Below are positions 1 to 4,740 of a stretch of 7,180 nucleotides of DNA, piece after piece (the stretch's first letter is position 1; the number at the start of each line of letters is the position of its first letter). Both the position numbers and the translations under genes were made by a program. The notes under the pieces are model-generated. The model was not told the DNA's origin. It did no database searches and was given only the letters and a program-made list of their open reading frames with translations. This DNA comes from Candidatus Amesbacteria bacterium RBG_19FT_COMBO_48_16 (GTDB taxonomy: Bacteria > Patescibacteriota > Microgenomatia > CAZETR01 > Amesbacteraceae), in assembly GCA_001775555.1 (NCBI GenBank), contig MEXE01000005.1, positions 1 to 7,180 on the forward strand, read 5' to 3'.

Positions 1-19
1 CAATTTTCAGACCAACCAT
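1..19 (-). CDS. Possible start of a gene running off the left edge
   Basis: On the minus strand an ATG at 19-17 opens a frame reading MVGLKI that is still open at the window edge. Only six codons are visible, so no product can be assigned. The reason to list it is a TACAAT box ending 6 nt before the ATG, an arrangement like those at the other gene starts in this window. If real, the gene lies 34 nt downstream of the cysS stop codon and is transcribed in the same direction, from its own promoter or by readthrough. It could equally be a chance ATG in an intergenic stretch. Confidence 0.3.
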
Positions 20-25
20 ACAAAT

Positions 26-31
26 ATTGTA
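26..31 (-). promoter_or_regulatory. Possible -10 box before the left-edge ORF
   Basis: The minus strand reads TACAAT here, five of six matches to TATAAT. With a usual 6-nt discriminator, transcription would start at the A of the ATG at position 19, giving a leaderless mRNA. No convincing -35 element lies 16-18 nt upstream (AAGGGA at the 17-nt position). The nearest TTGA-like hexamer would need a 20-nt spacer and lies over the cysS stop. Confidence 0.3.
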
Positions 32-53
32 ACACAAAACTGCACTATTCCCT

Positions 54-1472
54 TCAACCCCGACCAATCAACTTCTTTATTTTCGCCCCTATTATCGTAT
101 CCTCCACTTTCCAACCCAGCTTTTCCATTTTTACCCGCACTTCGTCCGCCTCCACAAATTTGCCCTTGCGCCGCAACTCCTCCCTCTGGGCGGCCATTTC
201 CCTCACTTCCTGCGGTACCGGAACCTCGTCAGAAATTCCCAGCTTCAACCCCAGAATCTGATCCCAATCCAAAAGGGTGTCCGCTTTATCATAATCGGGA
301 ATATTGCTTTTCAGCATTTCCCACATCACCGCCAAGCCTTGCGGAAATTGCAGGTCGTCGTTTATAGCCTGTTCAAACCTTTTTCTGTATCCGTCCAGCT
401 TCCTCAATTTTTCCCGGGACAATTGGCTCCTTGCTTCTTGCTTTTTGGATTTAACTTCCTGTACAAATCCGTTTAATTTGTCCCAAGCGGTCTCTGCCGC
501 AGCCAGGGCCGACCAGGTAAAATTTTGCTGGCTGCGGTAGTGCACTGTCAGATACAAATACCGTAAGCCCATCGGCGAAAAACCTTTTTCCGCCAGGTCC
601 GTCACCGCGTAGTTATTCCCCAGGCTTTTGCTCATCCTGCCCCCGTCTACCAGCAAAAATGCCCCGTGTACCCAATATTTCACAAACGGTTTCCTGGTCG
701 CCGCCTCAGACTGGGCAATCTCGTTGGGATGATGAGTGGACCGTAAATCTTCCGCTCCCAAGTGGACATCAAAGGATTCCCCCAAATATTTCATACTCAT
801 CGCCGAGCACTCGATATGCCATCCCGGAAAACCGATTCCCCACGGGCTGTCCCATTCCATTTCCCTCCGGCCGACTGCCGGGGAAAATTTCCACAGTGCA
901 AAATCCTTAGGGTTCTTCTTTTGCCGGTTCACCTCCACTCTCGCCCCTGCCTGAATCTCCCCCAGAGTCGACAGTTCACCGTATCTGGGCCACTTGGCCG
1001 TGTCAAAATACATCCCGTCGGAAGTCCGGTACACAAATCCGTTCGTCTCTAATTTCTGAATCAACGTTATTTGCTCGCTGATATGCTCCGTCGCCTTGGG
1101 CATCACCGTCGGCCGGATCAAATTCAGTCTGTCAAAATCCGCCAAAAATTGCTGTGTATAAAACTTGGCCACGTCATATGCACTCCTTCTTTCCTTTTTT
1201 GCCGCCTCCTCCATCCTGTCATCACCCGCATCCGCATCCCCCAGGTTATCCCCCGTCAGATGTCCCACATCCGTGATATTCATCACGTAATTTATGTCAT
1301 ACCCGTTGGCCCGCATAACCCGCAACAGCAGATCGCCCAAGATATACGTCCGGAAATTGCCAATATGGGCGTATCTGTATACCGTCGGCCCGCAGGTATA
1401 CATCCCGATTTTTGGCGCAAAAAGAGGTACAAATTCCTCTACTTGTCGCGACAGTGAATTGTATATTCTCAC
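54..1472 (-). CDS. cysS: Cysteinyl-tRNA synthetase (class I)
   Basis: This enzyme charges tRNA-Cys with cysteine in an ATP-dependent two-step reaction in the cytoplasm. Its 472 aa match the usual bacterial length of about 460-480. Visible motifs are the N-terminal MYTCGPTVY with zinc ligand Cys27, the HIGN signature at residues 36-39, Cys222 in GWHIECS, His247 and Glu251 in HHPNEIAQSE (the remaining zinc ligands by alignment to E. coli CysRS), and the catalytic loop as RMSKS at 279-283. Residues 73-95 hold an Asp/Gly-rich stretch (DADAGDDRMEEAAKKE) of the kind I associate with CPR enzymes. The usual GGxDLxFPHH segment is altered to LGAEDLRSTHH. The start is GTG, overlapping the stop of the 76-aa gene upstream as GTGA, so translation is probably coupled. 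The transcript probably begins before the Cys-Cys leader peptide at 1818. Identification is firm. Confidence 0.98.
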   Translation of the reverse strand: MRIYNSLSRQVEEFVPLFAPKIGMYTCGPTVYRYAHIGNFRTYILGDLLLRVMRANGYDINYVMNITDVGHLTGDNLGDADAGDDRMEEAAKKERRSAYDVAKFYTQQFLADFDRLNLIRPTVMPKATEHISEQITLIQKLETNGFVYRTSDGMYFDTAKWPRYGELSTLGEIQAGARVEVNRQKKNPKDFALWKFSPAVGRREMEWDSPWGIGFPGWHIECSAMSMKYLGESFDVHLGAEDLRSTHHPNEIAQSEAATRKPFVKYWVHGAFLLVDGGRMSKSLGNNYAVTDLAEKGFSPMGLRYLYLTVHYRSQQNFTWSALAAAETAWDKLNGFVQEVKSKKQEARSQLSREKLRKLDGYRKRFEQAINDDLQFPQGLAVMWEMLKSNIPDYDKADTLLDWDQILGLKLGISDEVPVPQEVREMAAQREELRRKGKFVEADEVRVKMEKLGWKVEDTIIGAKIKKLIGRG

Positions 1473-1699
1473 ACTGCGATCTTACCAGAAAAATTAACGT
1501 TCCGTTTTCTCTCTATCAGGCCTCTGGCCACCGTCGCCGCCTGTTTCTTTAACCCGCCCATCCCCCTACCCGCCTTGATTACCTCGATCAGCTCAAATTC
1601 GCCGTGTTGATAATCTATAGCCAGAAAAATCTCATTCCCGGCGCTGTCGCTCAGCCGGTATTTGGCCTTGTCAAAGTAAAATCCGTTAATAGTTGGCAT
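1469..1699 (-). CDS. Small protein of unknown function (76 aa), co-transcribed with cysS
   Basis: I do not recognise this protein. The first half (residues 7-45) looks like short beta strands rich in aromatic and acidic residues (FYFDKAKYRL, EIFLAIDYQHGEFELIEV). After a Gly-rich turn (GRGMGG) comes a basic amphipathic helix (KKQAATVARGLIERKRN). There are no cysteines, no signal peptide and no membrane segment, so it is probably cytosolic. Its TGA stop overlaps the cysS GTG start by 4 nt, which ties its expression to cysS. The ATG lies only 8 nt after the T-run of the terminator at 1708-1732 and has no Shine-Dalgarno sequence between. It would therefore be translated only when that terminator is read through, or from a very short transcript. 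Whether it contributes to tRNA-Cys charging is unknown. Confidence 0.75.
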   Translation of the reverse strand: MPTINGFYFDKAKYRLSDSAGNEIFLAIDYQHGEFELIEVIKAGRGMGGLKKQAATVARGLIERKRNVNFSGKIAV

Positions 1700-1707
1700 A
1701 AAGCGTT

Positions 1708-1732
1708 AAAAAATCCCGCTGCAAACGCGGGA
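1708..1732 (-). terminator. Intrinsic terminator in the leader of the 76-aa gene and cysS
   Basis: Read on the minus strand: TCCCGC, a 7-nt loop GTTTGCA, then GCGGGA followed by six T. The stem is six perfect Watson-Crick pairs, extendable by two G-U pairs (GG before, TT after). The T-run is only on the minus-strand side, so it acts in the direction of cysS. It sits 8 nt before the ATG of the 76-aa gene and 32 nt after the stop of the Cys-Cys leader peptide, which suggests a conditional terminator (attenuator). It could instead simply end the upstream ybaB to 55-aa transcript. Confidence 0.85.
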
Positions 1733-1735
1733 CCG

Positions 1736-1779
1736 GTCAGCCAAAGCAATCCTCTAAGCGGGGATTACTTCAGCCTGAC
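1736..1779 (-). promoter_or_regulatory. Long leader hairpin preceding the terminator
   Basis: On the minus strand the 5' arm GTCAG...GAAGTAATCC pairs with GGATTGCTTT...CTGAC. There is a lower 5-bp stem (GTCAG/CTGAC), a 3x2 internal loop, an upper 10-bp helix with two G-U pairs, and a 9-nt loop CCGCTTAGA. The 5' arm contains codons 14-17, the stop and the next bases of the leader peptide, so a translating ribosome would melt it. The segment AATCCCCGCT (1766-1757) can also pair with the terminator's 3' arm AGCGGGATT (1720-1712) over 9 bp with one bulged C, a possible antiterminator. The folding was done by eye; no energies were calculated. Confidence 0.6.
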
Positions 1780-1818
1780 AAAACAACAAATATATTTAAT
1801 TCTAAATTCCTGCTTCAT
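1765..1818 (-). CDS. Leader peptide with tandem Cys codons, candidate cysS attenuator peptide
   Basis: A 17-codon ORF reads MKQEFRIKYICCFVRLK and ends in TAA. Codons 11 and 12 are consecutive TGT (Cys-Cys). It lies between a TATAAT box and a hairpin-plus-terminator module and precedes cysS, the gene for cysteinyl-tRNA synthetase. In ribosome-mediated attenuation, codons for the regulated amino acid sit just before the alternative RNA structures. Here GTCAG, the first base-paired segment, begins 3 nt after the second TGT. No Shine-Dalgarno sequence is visible. The predicted transcription start is about 4 nt before the ATG, so it would be almost leaderless. Cys-rich leaderless leader peptides that respond to cysteine are known in mycobacteria. 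The peptide itself probably has no function beyond ribosome positioning. Chance occurrence of two Cys codons in a short AT-rich ORF cannot be excluded. Confidence 0.55.
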   Translation of the reverse strand: MKQEFRIKYICCFVRLK

Positions 1819-1828
1819 GATTCTAACC

Positions 1829-1834
1829 ATTATA
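1829..1834 (-). promoter_or_regulatory. -10 box for the Cys leader / 76-aa / cysS transcript
   Basis: The minus strand has a perfect TATAAT starting 2 nt after the stop codon of the 55-aa gene. The ATG of the Cys-Cys leader peptide follows 10 nt later. The sequence at the -35 position (TTCCGG with a 17-nt spacer) is a poor match to TTGACA, and there is no TGn extension. The promoter call therefore rests on the -10 and its placement. Confidence 0.5.
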
Positions 1835-1836
1835 CT

Positions 1837-2004
1837 CTACCGGCTTCCCCGCCGGAACCCCATAAAACTGCGTCCGCTGCCAAAAGTCGTCTTACCCTTT
1901 ACTATCCCTCTGCTTCCTCTAAACCAGTCCCTCGGCCCCCGGTCAAATCCGGCCGATGCGGCCACCTTTTTCTTCTCAGATCTCGCTTTCCCTTTACTAA
2001 CCAT
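1837..2004 (-). CDS. Small, very basic protein of unknown function (55 aa)
   Basis: An ATG at 2004 opens 55 codons ending in TAG at 1839-1837. The protein begins MVSKGKARSEKKK and continues with Gly/Arg-rich segments (GFDRGPRDWFRGSRG, SFMGFRRGSR). It has many Lys and Arg, few acidic residues, no Cys and no membrane segment. Such composition suggests nucleic-acid or ribosome binding, but that is inference. Three in-frame stops lie within 12 codons upstream of the ATG, so this start is the only plausible one. There is no clear Shine-Dalgarno sequence. A TATTAT box lies 15 nt upstream (2025-2020), or the gene may be read from the ybaB-recR-rtcB operon, because no terminator is visible in the 81 nt after the 142-aa gene. 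It fills most of an otherwise empty gap. G-rich codon use resembles the neighbouring minus-strand genes, which favours it being real. Confidence 0.5.
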   Translation of the reverse strand: MVSKGKARSEKKKVAASAGFDRGPRDWFRGSRGIVKGKTTFGSGRSFMGFRRGSR

Positions 2005-2085
2005 ATTCGATTAATCTTAATAATATCACAATCCAGCTTGACCATTAGGGCATATCACTTGCTACTGATTTTAAAATTTCCAAAA

Positions 2086-2514
2086 TTATCCTCCTGCTCT
2101 CTGGATCCCTTCCCGGGTTCCCCCTCTTGATCTTAACAGTTTCTGCAAAACTGTTTCTTTCTTCTTCTCCTCTATCGCCTGCTTTTTCTTCTCTGCTTTT
2201 TTAGCCTGAGCCGCCTGGCCCGCCTGCTCTTGCCGGTGTCTTCTCTCCTCCCTGGCCTTTTTCACCTGAGCATTCATCTCCTGCAGATTTTGCCGCGTCT
2301 GGACTAATATCCTTTGCTGTTCTTCCGCCGCCTTTTCTTGCCCAACCGCAGATATCTGCTTTTTACCCTCATCACCTGAACTTAAACTGGAACTCAGACT
2401 TTCTTTAACATCACTTCCTACATCAGCCACGGCTTTTTTCACCGGCTTCGCCGCCGACTTCGCAATTCCCTCAATAGTTTCCCACGGACTGGGTTTATAA
2501 GGACTTTTCTGCAT
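2086..2514 (-). CDS. Charged, coiled-coil-like protein of unknown function (142 aa)
   Basis: I do not recognise a named family. The N-terminus (residues 1-35) carries KPSPWETIEGIAKSAAKPVKKAVADV, a possible short amphipathic helix. Residues 36-50 are a Ser/Gly-rich linker. Residues 52-125 are almost entirely Lys/Glu/Gln/Ala/Arg, as in a long single helix or coiled coil. The tail is Gly/Arg-rich and ends in GG. There are no cysteines, signal peptide or transmembrane segment. The ATG shares one base with the rtcB stop (TAATG), so it is translationally coupled and the last gene of the tight ybaB-recR-rtcB cluster. Similar Lys/Glu-rich short proteins are frequent hypothetical proteins in Microgenomates genomes, from memory. 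A role beside RtcB, for instance in RNA binding, would be speculation. Confidence 0.8.
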   Translation of the reverse strand: MQKSPYKPSPWETIEGIAKSAAKPVKKAVADVGSDVKESLSSSLSSGDEGKKQISAVGQEKAAEEQQRILVQTRQNLQEMNAQVKKAREERRHRQEQAGQAAQAKKAEKKKQAIEEKKKETVLQKLLRSRGGTREGIQRAGG

Positions 2515-3722
2515 TAGTTCCTTCCCTCGCCTTTAACTGTCATGATCGGCATCAGCTTATGTTTTACCGCAACCAGATCCGACTGTAAATCCATCACCTC
2601 GTCTATATTTTTATAAGCACCGGGGGCTTCGTCAATAATCCCTCTGCTGGCTTTGGTAAACGTCCCCGTAAGTTGCTCCTGCAGGTCCTCCTGCTTCCAC
2701 CTCTTTTTAGCTTGAGTCCGGCTCATTGTCCGGCCGGCTCCGTGAGCGCAGGACTCAAAGCTTTCCGGATTTCCCAACCCTTGCACAATATAAGTCGCAG
2801 CCCCCATCGACCCCGGAACCACCCCCAACTGACCTTGCCTGGCCTGGGTAGCACCCTTCCGGTGCACCATCACCTCCGCCCCGTAATGTTTTTCCCCGTT
2901 GGCAAAGTTGTGATGAATATTAATAATCCCCTCTCTCCCGCTTGTCCAACTCCACCTTACACCCTGCCGACCGCAAACCCTCTCAAAAGCCGCCAGCATC
3001 ACCTCCATCATCCGGAAACGATTTTCCAGGGCAAAATCAATCGCCCAGTTCATGTCCGTCACATAATCCCGGCCTTCCTCACTGTCAAGCGGCAGATATC
3101 CCAGATCCGGCAGCCCCTTCCACCCCTTCCGCTCATCCAATTTTGCCGCCACACCTGCATGGTGCATAGCTATTTGCAGCCCCGTATGCCGCGAACCCGA
3201 ATGCACCGTCAGCCAAACCCGTCCCGTCCCTTCTTCCCGACAGCCTTCGATAAAATGATTACCGCCGCCCAGGCTCCCCAACTGCAGAGGGGCTACTTCT
3301 TTTACCAGTTGCTGTAGTTTACCCGCCGTCATCCGCACCTCAAACCCTTCCCAATCTGCTTTTTCCTTGAGTCGGCCAAATCCCAGGGGCACCTCCCGCA
3401 TCACCAGTCCCTGCCAGGACCGCCAAAATTCCTTTCCCATTCTCTTTGGTTCCCACACCAGTCCGGTATCCGCCGCACATACCCCGCAGCCGATGTCCAC
3501 TCCGACGATATTCGGCACGACCATCTCTTTATTTGCCGCCACCGACCCCACTACCGCCCCCTTACCCACATGCACATCCGGCATGATCGCCAGCCACTTA
3601 AACATCCCCGGCACAGTAGCCATCCGTTTGATTTGTTCCATCGCCAGTCCTTCCACCTGGTTCAGATCCCTAACCCACAACTTAGCCGGTACACCTGAAG
3701 TTTCTAAAACCAATGGTTTCAT
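2514..3722 (-). CDS. rtcB: RNA-splicing ligase RtcB
   Basis: RtcB joins RNA 3'-phosphate or 2',3'-cyclic-phosphate ends to 5'-OH ends, using GTP and Mn2+, in tRNA splicing or RNA repair. The 402 aa fit the short bacterial form (E. coli about 408). Visible signatures are MPDVHVGKGAVVGSV (48-61), VGVDIGCGV with metal ligands Asp76 and Cys79, GGGNHFIEG with His156, HSGSR with His174, INIHHNFA with His271, and the nucleotidyl-acceptor motif SCAHGAGRTMSR in which His327 aligns with the guanylylated His337 of E. coli. All catalytic residues appear intact. The start ATG lies 2 nt after the recR stop, and the stop overlaps the next gene's ATG, so the gene sits inside one operon. No archease or rtcA gene is present. 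Linkage to recR suggests shared expression rather than a shared pathway. Confidence 0.97.
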   Translation of the reverse strand: MKPLVLETSGVPAKLWVRDLNQVEGLAMEQIKRMATVPGMFKWLAIMPDVHVGKGAVVGSVAANKEMVVPNIVGVDIGCGVCAADTGLVWEPKRMGKEFWRSWQGLVMREVPLGFGRLKEKADWEGFEVRMTAGKLQQLVKEVAPLQLGSLGGGNHFIEGCREEGTGRVWLTVHSGSRHTGLQIAMHHAGVAAKLDERKGWKGLPDLGYLPLDSEEGRDYVTDMNWAIDFALENRFRMMEVMLAAFERVCGRQGVRWSWTSGREGIINIHHNFANGEKHYGAEVMVHRKGATQARQGQLGVVPGSMGAATYIVQGLGNPESFESCAHGAGRTMSRTQAKKRWKQEDLQEQLTGTFTKASRGIIDEAPGAYKNIDEVMDLQSDLVAVKHKLMPIMTVKGEGRN

Positions 3723-3724
3723 AC

Positions 3725-4348
3725 TCAGTACTCTCTTCGTCCTTCGAGCGCCCGGGATAACGTCACATCATCCGCATACTCTATATCCGCCCCCACCGGC
3801 AACCCGTGTGCCAGCCTCGTAACCTTTACTTTTGCATCCTGACTCTTAACTTGCCTAAGGATGTACATACAAGTCGCTTCACCTTCCATGTTTGGGTTTA
3901 ATGCCAAAATGACCTCTTTTACTTCGCCGAAGCCCGCAGCGGAGTCGAATGTACGAAGCCGGACCAGCAATTCCCTGATTCTGATCTCATCAGGACCGAT
4001 ATTATGCAAAGGGTCGATCACTCCGTGCAGCACATGATACCCTCCCCGGTAACCGTTTCCCCGTTCCAGCGCTACCACATCCAAAGGCTGTTCCACTACG
4101 CAAATCATGGTTTTGTCCCGTCCTGGATCACTGCAGATGTCACACGGGTCGTTTTCGGCGATATTGTGGCACCGGCTGCACTCCACCGTGTCCTTTTTAA
4201 GAGCGCTCAGCGCTCCAGCAAACCTGTCCAGCTCCCCCTGGGGCACATGCAGCAGATAATACGTCAGCCTGGCTGCGGTCTTGGGTCCGATTCCGGGCAA
4301 CCTCTCAAACGCCTCAATCAAATTATTTACCGCTCTGGCTACTCTCAC
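3725..4348 (-). CDS. recR: Recombination mediator protein RecR
   Basis: RecR acts with RecO (and RecF) to load RecA onto SSB-coated gapped DNA. The 207 aa match the family length of about 200. Domains in order are a helix-hairpin-helix (LPGIGPKTAARL, 17-28), a four-cysteine zinc finger (Cys57, Cys60, Cys69, Cys72), a Toprim domain (about 79-175) with Glu86 in VVEQPLDV and the NPNMEGEAT motif (151-159), and the C-terminal Walker-B-like GLPVGADIEYADDVTLSRAL (182-201). The start is GTG. An in-frame TAA four codons upstream rules out an earlier start, and the nearby ATG (8 nt upstream) is out of frame. It lies 38 nt after ybaB and 2 nt before rtcB. The ybaB-recR order is widespread in bacteria. 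dnaX, often found before the pair, is absent here. Confidence 0.97.
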   Translation of the reverse strand: MRVARAVNNLIEAFERLPGIGPKTAARLTYYLLHVPQGELDRFAGALSALKKDTVECSRCHNIAENDPCDICSDPGRDKTMICVVEQPLDVVALERGNGYRGGYHVLHGVIDPLHNIGPDEIRIRELLVRLRTFDSAAGFGEVKEVILALNPNMEGEATCMYILRQVKSQDAKVKVTRLAHGLPVGADIEYADDVTLSRALEGRREY

Positions 4349-4386
4349 CCGGTCATTTTACCTTATCCCCAAAGTGTACAACAAAG

Positions 4387-4683
4387 TTACTGAGGTTCCC
4401 CCCCGCCGGCCAGTCCTCCCATCCCCCCGGACACATTCATCAATTCTTTTGCCGCCAGTTCCTGGCTTTTGCGGATAGCTTTGTTCAAAACGTCATTCAG
4501 CACCTGGTTGGACAACCCCTGGATCTCCAGGCTCAAAATCCTCTGGTCTCCGGACATAACTACCTTTACACCGTTTTCTTCCACCACCACCTGCTGGACC
4601 GCCAGGTTCTTTTGCATCTGCATTGCCTGCTGCCTTAGCTTATTCAGATCCCCCAGTTTTCCTAAAGCGTCTCCTATACCCAT
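4387..4683 (-). CDS. ybaB: Nucleoid-associated protein, YbaB/EbfC family
   Basis: YbaB/EbfC proteins are small DNA-binding dimers that associate with the nucleoid. The 98 aa fit the family (about 100-110). The N-terminal part is a helix rich in Lys/Gln/Met (KLRQQAMQMQKNLA). The central strands contain the typical ENGVKVVMSGDQRILSLEI segment, followed by a C-terminal helix (VLNDVLNKAIRKSQELAAKELMNVSGG) and a Gly-rich tail. Its position directly before recR is the classic arrangement and supports the call. It appears to be the first gene of the minus-strand operon ybaB-recR-rtcB-142aa. A -35/-10 promoter with a 17-nt spacer ends 7 nt before the ATG, predicting an almost leaderless transcript. 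No Shine-Dalgarno sequence is seen at the usual distance. Confidence 0.95.
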   Translation of the reverse strand: MGIGDALGKLGDLNKLRQQAMQMQKNLAVQQVVVEENGVKVVMSGDQRILSLEIQGLSNQVLNDVLNKAIRKSQELAAKELMNVSGGMGGLAGGGEPQ

Positions 4684-4690
4684 AGTCCAA

Positions 4691-4719
4691 AATATATCAC
4701 CCCCATACCTTCCTGTAAA
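4691..4719 (-). promoter_or_regulatory. Promoter of the ybaB-recR-rtcB operon
   Basis: On the minus strand TTTACA (4719-4714, five of six to TTGACA), a 17-nt spacer and TATATT (4696-4691, five of six to TATAAT) form the best sigma-70-type promoter in the window. Transcription would start at about 4684, one base before the ybaB ATG. It lies in the 57-bp divergent gap shared with the reductase operon. Confidence 0.65.
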
Positions 4720-4726
4720 TATGCAG

Positions 4727-4735
4727 TGTTAAACT
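4727..4735 (+). promoter_or_regulatory. Possible extended -10 for the reductase operon
   Basis: The plus strand has TGtTAAACT, an extended -10 (TGn plus four of six matches to TATAAT), 5 nt before the ATG at 4741. No good -35 hexamer accompanies it. The start would fall on or next to the ATG, again giving a leaderless mRNA. It is embedded between the start of the reductase gene and the ybaB promoter on the other strand, so the two could interfere. Confidence 0.35.
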
Positions 4736-4740
4736 AAACC

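Noticed and set aside
1708..1834. T-box riboswitch before cysS
   Set aside because: The conserved T-box sequence (around GGGUGGNACC) and a recognisable specifier stem are absent. The interval is also too short for a standard T-box leader.
1841..1856. Inverted repeat CCGGC/GCCGG as a terminator
   Set aside because: It is a 5-bp stem within the 55-aa coding region and has no T-run on either strand.
1604..2014. 136-codon plus-strand open frame through the leader region
   Set aside because: It runs opposite to all nearby genes and covers the start of the 76-aa gene, the terminator, the leader and the 55-aa ORF on the other strand. Its protein shows no family features and there is no promoter or ribosome binding site for it.
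2005..2085. Terminator after the 142-aa gene
   Set aside because: Only weak A/T-rich symmetry (AAATTTTAAAAT) is present, with no GC stem or T-run, so no terminator is called here.
2673..3317. 214-codon plus-strand frame opposite rtcB
   Set aside because: rtcB is certain on the minus strand. The frame is a Pro/His/Ser-rich shadow caused by G-rich codons on the real strand.
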